This document shows, one piece after another, positions 17,495-26,541 of a stretch of 64,000 bases of DNA. This stretch comes from JALYXI01 sp963716685 (GTDB taxonomy: Bacteria; Acidobacteriota; Terriglobia; Bryobacterales; Bryobacteraceae), in assembly GCA_963716685.1 (NCBI GenBank), contig CAVQTR010000001.1, positions 230,795-294,794 on the forward strand. Reading direction: 5' to 3'. The stretch's first letter is position 1, and each line of letters opens with the position of its first letter. Both the position numbers and the translations under genes were made by a program. The notes below the pieces were generated by a model. That model was not told the origin of the DNA. It ran no database searches and worked only from the letters and a program-made list of their open reading frames with translations.

Positions 17495-18610
17495 ATGGAA
17501 TTTACCGTAAGCAAGGCAGATCTGGTCCGCGAGTTGAGCCTCTCGCAGGGTGTTGTCGAGAAGAAGACCACCATTCCGATTCTGTCGAACGTGCTGCTGG
17601 AAGCGCACGGAGACCGGGTGACGCTGACGGCCACGGATCTGGAGCTGGGGATTCGATGCTCCTGTCCGGCGCGCGTGAAAAAAGAAGGGGCCGGCACCGT
17701 GCCCGCGCGCAAACTGCTGGACTACGTGAGGCTGCTGCCGGACGCGGACCTGAATATCAAGTTCCTCGAAAACCACTGGGCAAACCTGACGTGTGGCCGG
17801 TCGAAGACCAAGATCGCCGGGATGTCGCGCGAGAGCTTTCCGGAACTGCCGGTGATGCCTGCGCCGATCGCGGAAATCCCGGTGAAGCAGTTGTCGTCGA
17901 TGATTACGCGGACCATGTTTTCCATTTCGATGGAGGAATCGCGTTTTACCCTGAACGGCGCCCTGCTGCTGCTGAAGGACGAAACCATGACCATGGTGGC
18001 GACCGACGGCCACCGGCTGGCGTTTGTGGAAAGTGGCATTGCGGGCCAGCAGAGCTTCCGTGCTCTGATTCCGCGCAAGGCTATGGGCGAGATCGTCAAG
18101 CTCTCCGATGAAGCGGGTGCGGACGCCCGGGTAGTGGTTTCCGGGGACGACAACCATCTGTTCTTCCAGTTCGGCGACCGCCTCCTGATCACGCGCAAGC
18201 TGACCGGAAATTTTCCGGATTACGAGCGCGTGCTGCCGAAGGAGAATTCGCACATCGCCAGGCTTTCGAAGAGCGAGATTCGGTCCGCCATTGAGCGCGT
18301 GGCGCAGTTTGCCGACGAGCGGTCGCGGGCCATCCGAGTGCAGTTCGTGGAAGGCGAAGTGAAGATCTTCGCGTCGTCCGTCGAGATGGGCGAAAGCGAA
18401 GAGAGTGTGTCTTCGGAGTACACCGGGCCGGAACTGGAGATTGGGTTCAACGCTCAGTACCTGCTCGATTTTTGCCGGGCCATTTCTCAGGACAGCCTGG
18501 TGTTTGCATTGAAGGACCAGAAGAGCGCCGGTGAGCTGCAGCCGGCGATGGCGGACGGAGCAGTCCGGCCGGACCAGTATCGCTACGTGGTCATGCCGAT
18601 GAGAATCTGA
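17495..18610 (+). CDS. dnaN: DNA polymerase III beta sliding clamp
   Basis: 371-residue ring-forming clamp that tethers the replicative polymerase. The N-terminal VSKADLVRELSLSQGVVEKK, TTIPILSNVLLEA, TATDLELGI and the closing YRYVVMPMRI are diagnostic, and three clamp-fold repeats span the length. Good Shine-Dalgarno TAGGAG eight bases before ATG. It follows dnaA and precedes gyrB by 20 bases; recF, often next, is not in this interval. Confidence 0.97.
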   Translation: MEFTVSKADLVRELSLSQGVVEKKTTIPILSNVLLEAHGDRVTLTATDLELGIRCSCPARVKKEGAGTVPARKLLDYVRLLPDADLNIKFLENHWANLTCGRSKTKIAGMSRESFPELPVMPAPIAEIPVKQLSSMITRTMFSISMEESRFTLNGALLLLKDETMTMVATDGHRLAFVESGIAGQQSFRALIPRKAMGEIVKLSDEAGADARVVVSGDDNHLFFQFGDRLLITRKLTGNFPDYERVLPKENSHIARLSKSEIRSAIERVAQFADERSRAIRVQFVEGEVKIFASSVEMGESEESVSSEYTGPELEIGFNAQYLLDFCRAISQDSLVFALKDQKSAGELQPAMADGAVRPDQYRYVVMPMRI

Positions 18611-18630
18611 ACGAAAACGCATTCGATCTT

Positions 18631-21060
18631 ATGTCAAACCAAGTTATTGCACCACCGGAAATTTACGACGCCAGCAGTATCAAAGTACTGGAAGGTCTGG
18701 AAGCGGTACGCCTGCGTCCGGCCATGTACATCGGCTCGACCGGAGAGATGGGTCTGCATCATCTGGTGTATGAAGTCGTCGACAATTCCGTCGACGAATC
18801 CCTGGCGGGGCACTGCACGGAAATCAACGTAACAATTCATATCGACAATTCCATTACGGTTCTGGACAACGGCCGCGGCATCCCGGTGGGGATTCACGCG
18901 GAAGAAGGCGTATCAGCAGCGCAGGTCGTGCTGACCAAGCTGCACGCCGGGGGTAAATTCGATTCGAACAGCTACAAAGTCTCCGGCGGCCTGCATGGCG
19001 TGGGCGTCAGCTGCGTTAACGCGCTCTCAGACGTGTTCTCGCTCGAGATCTGGCGCGAAGGGTTCACCTGGACCCAGGAGTATTCGCAGGGCATTCCGAA
19101 GCATCCGCTGAAGCAGGCGGGCAAAGCCGGACGCAAGACCGGTACCAAGATCACGTTCCATCCGGATCCGAAGATCATGGATGCGCTGGTGTTCAATTTC
19201 GACACACTGGCGCAGCGGCTGCGGCAGCTGGCGTTCCTGAACAAGGGCCTGAAGATCACGCTGACCGACGAGCGCGAAGACCCGGTGAAGAACCACCAGT
19301 TTCTTTACGCCGGCGGTATTTCAGAATTCATTCGGCACATCAACACCGGCAAGAACGTTCTTCACGAGAAGCCAATTCACTTCGAGGCGACAGCCAAGGG
19401 TCCAAACGGCGGCGACGTCACCATGGAAATCGCGCTGCAGTACAACGACGCGTATTCCGAGACGATTTTCAGCTTCGCCAACAACATCAACACCGTGGAT
19501 GGCGGCACCCATCTCTCCGGTTTCCGCAGCGCTCTGACGCGCACCATCAATGCGTTTGGACAGCAGGCGGGGCTGTTCAAAGACGTGAAAGACAATCTGA
19601 CCGGCGATGACGTGCGCGAAGGCCTGACCGCGGTGATCAGCGTGAAGGTGCCGCAGCCGCAGTTCGAAGGACAGACCAAGGGCAAGCTGAACAGTGACAT
19701 CCAGGGCATCGTCACACAGTTCGTCAACGACAAGCTGGGCGAGTATTTCGAAAAGAACCCCACGGTGATGCGCAAGATCGTGGGGAAGGCGATCGACGCG
19801 GCGCGGGCGCGGGAAGCGGCGCGGAAAGCGCGCGATCTGACGCGGCGCAAGGGCGCGCTTGATTCCGGCGGTCTGCCGGGCAAGCTGGCGGATTGCCAGG
19901 AGCGTGATCCGGAGAAGTGCGAGCTGTTCCTGGTGGAGGGCGAATCGGCCGGCGGCACGGCGAAACAGGGCCGCGACCGGCGCTTTCAGGCCATTCTGCC
20001 GCTCAAGGGCAAGATCCTGAACGTGGAGAAGGCGCGGTATGACAAGATGCTGGGCCACGAAGAAATCCGGACCCTGATCACGGCGCTGGGAACGGGCATC
20101 GGCAAAGACGATTTCACGCTGCCGAAGTTGCGGTATCACAAGATCATCATCATGACCGATGCGGACGTGGACGGCTCCCACATCCGTACGCTGCTGCTGA
20201 CGTTTTTCTTCCGCCATATGAACGACCTGATTACACATAACAACGTGTACATCGCGCAGCCGCCGCTCTACCGCGTGAAGAAGGGCAAGACCGAGAAGTA
20301 CATCAAGGACGAGAAGGAATTCACGCGCGAGATCATGCGTCGCGCGACGGAAAACCTCACGCTCGAGTACGGCGACCCGGCGTCGCCCCTGAAAGTGGAA
20401 GGCGGCGAGCTGCGCAACTTCCTGCTGAGCCTCGACGAGCTGGAACAGATCGCATTCAAGGTGGAACGCCGGCTGCGGGATTCGCGCGTGGTAGACGTCC
20501 TGCAGAATGCGCAGCTGCGCATCGATAAGCGGGAAGACTTCCAGGACAAGCCCGGCATGGAGCAGCTGCTGGAGCAGATGAAAGCCGCGAAAATCGACGC
20601 GCAGTGGCGTTTCGATGAAGAGCATTCCGCGTGGCGCATTGTGTATCACGATTCCACCAATGCCGAGCGCTTCGTGGATGTGGAACTCGCGGGCCAGCCG
20701 GAGTACAAGAAGCTGCGTTCGCTGACGAAGCAGGTGAGCCGCTGCAATGTTCCGCCGTTCGTGGTGATCAAGGGCGACCGGCGCGATACCTTGACGAACT
20801 GGCGCGATCTGCTGAATCACCTGAAGACCGAAGGCAAGCGCGAGATCACTGTGCAGCGTTACAAGGGTCTGGGCGAAATGAACGCGGAGCAGCTGGCCGA
20901 GACCACCATGAATCCGGAGAAGCGCACGCTGCTGCGGGTGCGGCTGGAAGATCTGGTGGAAAGCGATCTGATCTTCACCACGCTGATGGGTGAAGACGTG
21001 GAAAGCCGCCGGAAGTTCATCGAAGATAACGCGCTCGACGTGAAGAACCTCGACGTTTAA
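18631..21060 (+). CDS. gyrB: DNA gyrase subunit B
   Basis: 809-residue ATPase subunit of the type II topoisomerase that introduces negative supercoils. The GHKL ATPase begins with RLRPAMYIGSTGEMGLHHL; EVVDNSVDE, DNGRGIPVG and GGLHGVGVSCVNALS are the ATP-binding motifs. The TOPRIM domain has ELFLVEGESAGGTAKQGRDR and DADVDGSHIRTLLLTFF; the C terminus reads RYKGLGEMNAEQL. Length is typical of the short GyrB form. Directly downstream of dnaN, probably co-transcribed; a hairpin plus T-run after the stop is a likely terminator. Confidence 0.97.
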   Translation: MSNQVIAPPEIYDASSIKVLEGLEAVRLRPAMYIGSTGEMGLHHLVYEVVDNSVDESLAGHCTEINVTIHIDNSITVLDNGRGIPVGIHAEEGVSAAQVVLTKLHAGGKFDSNSYKVSGGLHGVGVSCVNALSDVFSLEIWREGFTWTQEYSQGIPKHPLKQAGKAGRKTGTKITFHPDPKIMDALVFNFDTLAQRLRQLAFLNKGLKITLTDEREDPVKNHQFLYAGGISEFIRHINTGKNVLHEKPIHFEATAKGPNGGDVTMEIALQYNDAYSETIFSFANNINTVDGGTHLSGFRSALTRTINAFGQQAGLFKDVKDNLTGDDVREGLTAVISVKVPQPQFEGQTKGKLNSDIQGIVTQFVNDKLGEYFEKNPTVMRKIVGKAIDAARAREAARKARDLTRRKGALDSGGLPGKLADCQERDPEKCELFLVEGESAGGTAKQGRDRRFQAILPLKGKILNVEKARYDKMLGHEEIRTLITALGTGIGKDDFTLPKLRYHKIIIMTDADVDGSHIRTLLLTFFFRHMNDLITHNNVYIAQPPLYRVKKGKTEKYIKDEKEFTREIMRRATENLTLEYGDPASPLKVEGGELRNFLLSLDELEQIAFKVERRLRDSRVVDVLQNAQLRIDKREDFQDKPGMEQLLEQMKAAKIDAQWRFDEEHSAWRIVYHDSTNAERFVDVELAGQPEYKKLRSLTKQVSRCNVPPFVVIKGDRRDTLTNWRDLLNHLKTEGKREITVQRYKGLGEMNAEQLAETTMNPEKRTLLRVRLEDLVESDLIFTTLMGEDVESRRKFIEDNALDVKNLDV

Positions 21061-22382
21061 GGCTGGGGCGCGCCGTGCAGTTCAAAGCGCGCCTTTTTCT
21101 TATCGTGATCCCAGGTCATGAGCGTGTAGTCGCCCGTCTGGATCACCTGCGGGGTCTGCGCCCAGCCCAGAAACAGCGGATTCACTCGGAGGTCGTCGTA
21201 GGCGCAGCGCACCATTCCGGTGATTCCCCAGTCGTGGTATCCGCTGGGAGGCGCGTCGTAAATGATCATGCGGCGGCGGGGATGCGCTGCCGCGAACCGC
21301 TGGATAGCTTCGAAATAGGGCCGTGATTCTGCTGCCATGGCGAGTGTAGCGCGGCGGTCGACCCGCAGCTGGGAAATGTCCAGCGGAAGCCAGAGCAGAA
21401 AGAACACACCGGTGTAGATTGGCCCATAGCGGCCCGCGAGCGCCGCAAACGCGACGGTCAGGAACGCCAGCGGCACATACGTGTAGGCGCAGAACACGCG
21501 GCCGGGCAGCAGCAGCAGCGGGATGAACATAACCAGCATGGAGCCGACGCCCCACACCACACGCCGGTCCCGGAAAACGAGCGGCAGCAGGAGGAGCGCC
21601 GCACCGGCAAACGGCGCCAGGAGAATGCGCGAAGAGTAGTAGCGGGCCGTTTCCAACACCGCCCCAACGGTCAGGTGGAACGCATACAAGTCCTCGCGCG
21701 AGCGATTCGCGAGCATGGCCTGCGTGCCGAAGGATAATGAAACCGCGAAGAACGGCAGCAGCGTCCACCAGCGCTCGCGCAGTTTCCCAAACCAGAGTTC
21801 ATACGCGGCCAGCACCAGCGGCAGCATGACGGCCACTTCCTTGGCTTTGTACGCGAGCCAGAACGCGACGAAGCTGAGAATCCAGCGGCCATGCGCGAAC
21901 AGCAGAACGCTGACCAGGCAGAACGTGCAGCAGAGGACGTCGAAGATGTACATCGGCTTCCAGAACGCATCGATGGCTGCCATGTTGAGGGCGAAGAACG
22001 CAGCGCCGGCAAACGCGCCAAAGCGGCCAACGCCCAGTCTGCGGGCGAGGCGCCACACCAGAAACACATTGAACAGATGGATCAGCTGGAGCACGAAGAC
22101 ATAGGGCCAAAACTCCAGCCGAAAAATCCGGTGCATCACCAGGTAGTAAAAGTGACCGACGGGACGAAAGTTCTGCGGGCTGAAAACGGGGCTGAACAGA
22201 CCGTCGATCCACGCCTGCAAAGGCGTGCCGCCGATCCAGCTGAGGGTGTCGAATTCGTCGTCCTGGAAAAAGCTTTGGTACGCGCCGCGGTTCAGGATGA
22301 AAAAGAGGGCTGTGATGCTTACGCCGGCAATGGCGTCAATGCGCCACTGTTTCGTCTTTTTCAACCTTTCCGTCCCGTACAT
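21057..22382 (-). CDS. GT-C-like multi-pass membrane protein (putative glycosyltransferase)
   Basis: 441 residues with about ten membrane spans. After the first span comes an acidic loop, SFFQDDEFDTLSWIGG, which resembles the metal- or lipid-phosphate-binding loop of GT-C glycosyltransferases. NFRPVGHFYYLVMHRIF and FWKPMYIFD are further conserved-looking loops; the C-terminal portion (about residues 340-441) is soluble. Probably transfers a sugar from a polyprenyl-phosphate donor; acceptor unknown. The start overlaps the ABC ATPase gene by 47 bases; a TTG seven codons in is an alternative. The stop overlaps the gyrB stop. Confidence 0.7.
   Translation of the reverse strand: MYGTERLKKTKQWRIDAIAGVSITALFFILNRGAYQSFFQDDEFDTLSWIGGTPLQAWIDGLFSPVFSPQNFRPVGHFYYLVMHRIFRLEFWPYVFVLQLIHLFNVFLVWRLARRLGVGRFGAFAGAAFFALNMAAIDAFWKPMYIFDVLCCTFCLVSVLLFAHGRWILSFVAFWLAYKAKEVAVMLPLVLAAYELWFGKLRERWWTLLPFFAVSLSFGTQAMLANRSREDLYAFHLTVGAVLETARYYSSRILLAPFAGAALLLLPLVFRDRRVVWGVGSMLVMFIPLLLLPGRVFCAYTYVPLAFLTVAFAALAGRYGPIYTGVFFLLWLPLDISQLRVDRRATLAMAAESRPYFEAIQRFAAAHPRRRMIIYDAPPSGYHDWGITGMVRCAYDDLRVNPLFLGWAQTPQVIQTGDYTLMTWDHDKKKARFELHGAPQP
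21067..21098 (+). terminator. Rho-independent terminator of gyrB
   Basis: GGCGCGC (21067-21073) pairs with GCGCGCC (21087-21093) and is followed by TTTTT (21094-21098), six bases after the gyrB stop. The element lies within the last codons of the convergent membrane-protein gene, so one sequence serves as terminator and coding region. Confidence 0.7.
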
Positions 22383-23088
22383 GGATGATGCGGTTAGCGT
22401 GCATGGCGATATCCAACTCGTGGGTCACCAGGATGATGGTGTTGCCCTGCCGGAACAGCGTTTCAAACAGCGCCATGATCTCGATGCCGGTGGCGCTGTC
22501 CAGATTGCCGGTGGGTTCATCCGCCAGCAGGATAGACGGATTATTGACCAGCGCGCGGGCGATGGCGACGCGCTGCCGCTGACCGCCGGAGAGTTCGTTG
22601 GGCTTATGGTCCATGCGCTTGCCGAGGTCCACCTGCTCCAGCGCTTTGCGGGCGCGTGCAATGCGTTCCGCCGCCGGAGTTCCGTTGTAAATCAGCGGCA
22701 GTTCGACATTGTGGAGCGAAGTGGCGCGGGGCAGCAGATTGAAAGTTTGAAAAACGAAGCCAATTTCCTTGTTGCGAATGCGCGCGAGCTCGTCATCCGT
22801 CATTTCGCTGACCAGGTTGCCGTTGATGTAATACTGGCCGCGGGTGGGTGAATCGAGGCAGCCGATCAGGTTCATGAGCGTGGATTTGCCGGAGCCGGAG
22901 GGACCCATGATCGCCACGTATTCGCCGCGGCGGATCTCGATATCCATGCCGGAGACCGCGTTGATCTCCTGATCGCCCATGACGTACGTCTTCCAAAGAT
23001 CGTAGGTCCGGATCACGATCCCCGCGCGCCTGAGCTCTTCGCCGCGGTCGGTGGCCTGTGCTGCCGGTACGTTGGTTACGGTTGCCAT
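22336..23088 (-). CDS. ABC transporter ATP-binding protein (MacB/LolD type)
   Basis: 250-residue ATPase. Walker A GPSGSGKST, Q-loop VFQTFNLLPRATSLHNVELP (characteristic of the MacB/LolD group), signature LSGGQRQRVAIARAL, Walker B ILLADEPTGNLDS and H-loop VTHELDIAMHA are all present. It sits 22 bases downstream of the MacA-like adaptor gene, so the pair should work with an FtsX-type permease to export a substrate across the envelope. No such permease gene lies next to it; the next gene is the GT-C-like protein. Confidence 0.9.
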   Translation of the reverse strand: MATVTNVPAAQATDRGEELRRAGIVIRTYDLWKTYVMGDQEINAVSGMDIEIRRGEYVAIMGPSGSGKSTLMNLIGCLDSPTRGQYYINGNLVSEMTDDELARIRNKEIGFVFQTFNLLPRATSLHNVELPLIYNGTPAAERIARARKALEQVDLGKRMDHKPNELSGGQRQRVAIARALVNNPSILLADEPTGNLDSATGIEIMALFETLFRQGNTIILVTHELDIAMHANRIIHVRDGKVEKDETVAH

Positions 23089-23110
23089 GGTATTCTCCCG
23101 GTGGCGCTGG

Positions 23111-24535
23111 TTAGGTGGTGGGCTTGACCACAGGCGGCTTGTTATCCACCTTCACGCTGGTGTCGGGGCGGATGGAACGAATCACCTGGTACGGACCGGT
23201 CAGGATCTCTTCGCCGTCCTTCAGGCCGCTGGTCACTTCGATATCGCTGGCGCCGGTAATGCCGGTCTCCACCTTGCGGAACTGCGCTTTGCCGCCGGAG
23301 ATGACGAACACACCCTGGACTTCCTCGTGCCGCAGCTTTTCCTCAGCAGGGCTGAGCCGCACGCCGGAGGGCGCTGCGGAGCCGGCGGGCTTCTTCTCCA
23401 GATCGCCCTTCTGACGGGTGGTCAGCGACTGAATCGGAATGGTAAGGATCTGCGACTTGGTCGCGGTAGTGATTTTGGCGGCGCAGGAGAGGCCCGGGCG
23501 AATGTAATCCGGCGGATCGTCCATGGCGACCACCACTTTGAAGTCTTTGGCTTCCTGGCTGGAAATGTTGCTGGCGGACGCGGCTACCCCTGTGGACCGC
23601 ACGATGGCGGTGTTGCCGATTTCGATCACGTGGCCCTTGAAGGTCTGGTTCGGAATGGCATCGATGGTGATCGCGGCGGTCTGATTCAGCTTCACGTTCA
23701 CGATGTCGGTTTCGTCTACGCGCACTTCGGCGGTGATGATAGACATATCCGCAATGGTCATGATGGTGCTGCTGGCGGAATTTTGCACGCCGGGCACCAC
23801 GATTTCGCCCACGCGCATCGGGAGATCCGTCACCATGCCATCGAGCGGCGAGAAGGCATTGTGCTTGGCCAGCACGTCGTTGAAGCGGGCCAGCGTAGCG
23901 CGTGTCTGCGCAATGCGCCGTTGCGAAGAAGATGTCTGGGCGGACGCCTGAGTCACCTGCGCGCGGGCCTGCACCAACTGAGATTCCGCCTGACGGAGCG
24001 CCGCTTTGGCGCTGTCGTAAGAGGATTTGCGCTGTTCGAAATCCTGCTGCGAAACCAGCTTTTGGGAGTAGAGACTTTGGTAACGCTTGAAATCCAGTTC
24101 GGCTTTGTCGAGATCGGCCTTGCTCCGATCGATGCTGGCCTGCAGGGTGAGGAGGTTGTCCTGGGCGGCCTTTTCACCGGCTTCGCTGGCGGCTGCATCG
24201 GCTTCGGAGGAGCTCAACGCGGCGCGCTGGGAAGCGACATCGGCCTGGGGCTGGATATTTTCAATCCGCGCAAGGAGCTGGCCCTTCTTGACGTGATCGC
24301 CCTCTTTGACCAGGATCTCTTTCAATTCACCCTGGGCGTTGGCGCCGATATTAATGTAATTCCGAGGTTTGATTTCTCCGGAAGCCGTGACAAGGCTGGT
24401 GACATCCTGCCGTACCACTTTGCCCGTCTGAATGGTGACGACGCCGCGCTTGCTGTATTCGACGCTGGCGTAAACGCCCGCCGCCACCAGCAGCAGCACA
24501 ACAATCCCGATGACAATCTTCCATTTGGTTTTCAC
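23111..24535 (-). CDS. periplasmic adaptor (membrane fusion) protein, MacA/HlyD-like
   Basis: 474 residues. The N-terminal anchor KIVIGIVVLLLVAAGVYA is followed by a beta-barrel/lipoyl half-motif (VTASGEIKPRNYINIGANAQ, VKEGDHVKKGQLLARIE), a long coiled-coil hairpin of about 110 residues rich in Ala, Gln and Ser, and the second lipoyl half (AFSPLDGMVTDLPMRVGE). The GTG start has AGGAG ten bases upstream. The adaptor links the inner-membrane ABC transporter to an outer-membrane channel. The ABC ATPase follows; the permease is absent from this locus. Confidence 0.9.
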   Translation of the reverse strand: MKTKWKIVIGIVVLLLVAAGVYASVEYSKRGVVTIQTGKVVRQDVTSLVTASGEIKPRNYINIGANAQGELKEILVKEGDHVKKGQLLARIENIQPQADVASQRAALSSSEADAAASEAGEKAAQDNLLTLQASIDRSKADLDKAELDFKRYQSLYSQKLVSQQDFEQRKSSYDSAKAALRQAESQLVQARAQVTQASAQTSSSQRRIAQTRATLARFNDVLAKHNAFSPLDGMVTDLPMRVGEIVVPGVQNSASSTIMTIADMSIITAEVRVDETDIVNVKLNQTAAITIDAIPNQTFKGHVIEIGNTAIVRSTGVAASASNISSQEAKDFKVVVAMDDPPDYIRPGLSCAAKITTATKSQILTIPIQSLTTRQKGDLEKKPAGSAAPSGVRLSPAEEKLRHEEVQGVFVISGGKAQFRKVETGITGASDIEVTSGLKDGEEILTGPYQVIRSIRPDTSVKVDNKPPVVKPTT

Positions 24536-24614
24536 TACGAAAAAAACTCCTCGTGAGGTTGAGACGCAGACAGCACCTCATTTGTTCGCGGATTTATCGA
24601 CGAAGTGCTCTAAA

Positions 24615-24887
24615 CTATTGGATCGACAACCATTTTACACTATCGGGAGGCGTGTTCGGGCAGGTCATGCGATCGGTCATGCTATGTTCCATGTCCGCGC
24701 AGGCGTTTTCGGAAGCGGTGCGCAGCGCGCCCTGCTTCGAGCGGGCCGAGGCGACGCGGCAGTTCTTCGCGCCATTAAATGTGATGCAGACTTCACAGCG
24801 GAACTGCCGGTTTCCAAACGTAGTGTAGACGAGGATGGCAAGGACCGCGATGCCGAAGCAGAAGACGATCCAGCCGCTCTTTTTCAA
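24615..24887 (-). CDS. small membrane-anchored cysteine-containing protein
   Basis: 90 residues: one N-terminal span (WIVFCFGIAVLAILVYTTF) and a short exported domain with CEVCITFNGAKNCR and a conserved-looking end, DRMTCPNTPPDSVKWL. Four cysteines lie outside the membrane and could form disulfides. The ATG overlaps the accA stop (ATGA), so the protein is translated with acetyl-CoA carboxylase alpha. Function unknown; I have a weak recollection of similar accA-linked proteins in acidobacteria but cannot confirm it. Confidence 0.65.
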   Translation of the reverse strand: MKKSGWIVFCFGIAVLAILVYTTFGNRQFRCEVCITFNGAKNCRVASARSKQGALRTASENACADMEHSMTDRMTCPNTPPDSVKWLSIQ

Positions 24888-25699
24888 GCGAAAAAGTTCC
24901 CCATTTTGCGAAATTTTTCATACCGCTGCTGTACCAGCGCGTTAGAGGTAAGGGCGCGGAGTTCCGCGAGGGACTTGGAAAGCACGGCGCGCAGCGAATC
25001 GGCCGCGGCGTCCGCATCCTCCTGAGCGCCGCCGGCAGGCTCCGGGACAATGCCGTCAATTAGACCGAAGCCGAGCAGATCTTCTGCCGTCAGGCGCAGA
25101 GCCGCCGCCGCCTGTTCGGCCTTGCTGGCATCGCGATAGATGATGGCCGCGCAGCTTTCAGGGGAGATCACGCTGTAGACCGCGTTCTCCATCATAAAAA
25201 CGTGGTTGCCGACGCCCAGGGCAAGCGCGCCGCCGCTGCCGCCTTCTCCGATACACACCGCAATCACGGGAACGGAGAGGCGCGACATTTCGCGCAGATT
25301 GCGCGCAATGGCTTCGGCCTGACCGCGCTCTTCGGCATCGATCCCGGGGTAAGCGCCGGGCGTATCCATTAAAGTAATGATGGGCCTGTTGAACTTCGCC
25401 GCCATTTGCATGGCGCGAATGGCTTTGCGATAGCCTTCCGGCTTGGGCATGCCGAAGTTGCGCACCACTTTCTGCTTGGTGTCGCGACCCTTTTGCTCAG
25501 CAACGATCATCACAGGCGCGGATTCGAACATCGACATGCCGCAGATGATGGCTTGATCGTCGCCAAACAGGCGATCGCCGTGGATTTCCTGAAAGCCGGT
25601 AAAGAGACGCGAGATGTAATCCGACGCGTGCGGCCTTTTCGGGTGCCGTGCGAGTTGCACGCGCTGCCATGCCGCTTCCGGTGCCGGTTGTGATTCCAT
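24884..25699 (-). CDS. accA: acetyl-CoA carboxylase carboxyltransferase subunit alpha
   Basis: 271 residues; transfers the carboxyl group from carboxybiotin to acetyl-CoA, the first step of fatty-acid synthesis. Diagnostic segments are RPHASDYI, GDRLFGDDQAI, EGYRKAIRAM, TLMDTPGAYPGIDAEERGQA and IGEGGSGGALALGVG. The N terminus is shorter than in E. coli AccA. The start at 25699 is chosen because AGGAG lies seven bases upstream; the frame stays open to 25735, which would overlap the TPR gene. accD is not nearby, as is common. Confidence 0.95.
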   Translation of the reverse strand: MESQPAPEAAWQRVQLARHPKRPHASDYISRLFTGFQEIHGDRLFGDDQAIICGMSMFESAPVMIVAEQKGRDTKQKVVRNFGMPKPEGYRKAIRAMQMAAKFNRPIITLMDTPGAYPGIDAEERGQAEAIARNLREMSRLSVPVIAVCIGEGGSGGALALGVGNHVFMMENAVYSVISPESCAAIIYRDASKAEQAAAALRLTAEDLLGFGLIDGIVPEPAGGAQEDADAAADSLRAVLSKSLAELRALTSNALVQQRYEKFRKMGNFFA

Positions 25700-25727
25700 G
25701 TACTCTCCTGAGGATAACGCGATGTGC

Positions 25728-26042
25728 TCAGCCAAGCAGGTCGAGGGCTGCCTGCATCTCGGCGCGCGCGTGGGCGTCGCCCGCGGCAGCCGTCACTTCC
25801 ACACCGCGCTGGTACAATCCCCGGGCTTCTTCAAGGCGCCCCAGCTTTTCGAGAGTCTGGCCCCCGTGAAAGTAAGCCGCGCTGTAGTTCGGGTCGATTT
25901 CGAGCAGGGTGGAAAACGCCTCCACGGCGCCGGGCCAGTCGCCTGAGTTCTTCAGCTCCATAGCCAGGCCATACCGGGCGAAGGAATTGCGCGGGTCCTG
26001 CTCAATCATGCTTTGCAGCGTTGCCAAACGGGTACTGGACAT
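25728..26042 (-). CDS. small tetratricopeptide-repeat protein
   Basis: 104 residues. Two and a half TPR units are visible: NSFARYGLAMELKNSGDWPGAVEAF, then ALxxDP-like EIDPNYSAAYFHGGQTLEKLGRLEEA and a capping helix ending in AEMQAALDLLG. No signal peptide, so cytosolic. Likely a protein-protein interaction module. It lies 28 bases upstream of accA and may share its transcript; divergent from the thioesterase. Confidence 0.8.
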   Translation of the reverse strand: MSSTRLATLQSMIEQDPRNSFARYGLAMELKNSGDWPGAVEAFSTLLEIDPNYSAAYFHGGQTLEKLGRLEEARGLYQRGVEVTAAAGDAHARAEMQAALDLLG

Positions 26043-26068
26043 CCCATGTGCTACTATACCCGACGTCG

Positions 26069-26539
26069 ATGGAAGGCCAACCCGTCCGCCATTCTTATTC
26101 GGAGTATTCCGAACTTGCGCTGCCGAACGATGCGAACGGATTTGGGAACCTGCTGGGCGGCAAAGTGATGCACCTGGTGGATCTGGCAGGGGCGATGGCG
26201 GCCATGCGGCACTCGCGGCAGCCGGTGGTGACGGCGTCGATCGACCAGATGAATTTCATTCTGCCGGTGCGTATCGGCCAGTGGGTGCGGCTGCGGTCGG
26301 CGGTGAACCGGGTGTTTCGCAGTTCCATGGAAGTGGGCGTCTCGGTCTTTGTGGAAGACCTGATTCGCGGCGAGATGCACCATACGTCGTCGGCCTATCT
26401 CACATTCGTGGCGGTGGACGCGGCGGGGAAGCCGATGAGTGTGGCCCCGGTAATACCGGAATCGGATGTGGAACGGCGGAGATACGAGGAAGCCGGAATT
26501 CGGCGGGAATACCGGCTGGCGCTCAGGCGAAAGACGTAG
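26069..26539 (+). CDS. acyl-CoA thioesterase, hotdog fold (YciA/BFIT type)
   Basis: 156 residues; hydrolyses acyl-CoA to free acid and CoA. NDANGFGNLLGGKVMHLVDL carries the conserved N-x-x-G-x-x-GG and Asp of the family, followed by VVTASIDQMNFILPVRIGQ and VEVFVED-like EVGVSVFVED. The ATG at 26069 is eight bases after a -10-like TATACC (26055-26060) and has no Shine-Dalgarno, so a leaderless message is likely. Divergent from the TPR-accA unit, which hints at a shared lipid-metabolism role. Confidence 0.88.
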   Translation: MEGQPVRHSYSEYSELALPNDANGFGNLLGGKVMHLVDLAGAMAAMRHSRQPVVTASIDQMNFILPVRIGQWVRLRSAVNRVFRSSMEVGVSVFVEDLIRGEMHHTSSAYLTFVAVDAAGKPMSVAPVIPESDVERRRYEEAGIRREYRLALRRKT

Positions 26540-26541
26540 AA

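Noticed and set aside
19321..20820. 499-codon open frame on the minus strand
   Set aside because: Antisense to gyrB; His/Arg/Leu-rich shadow with no motif.
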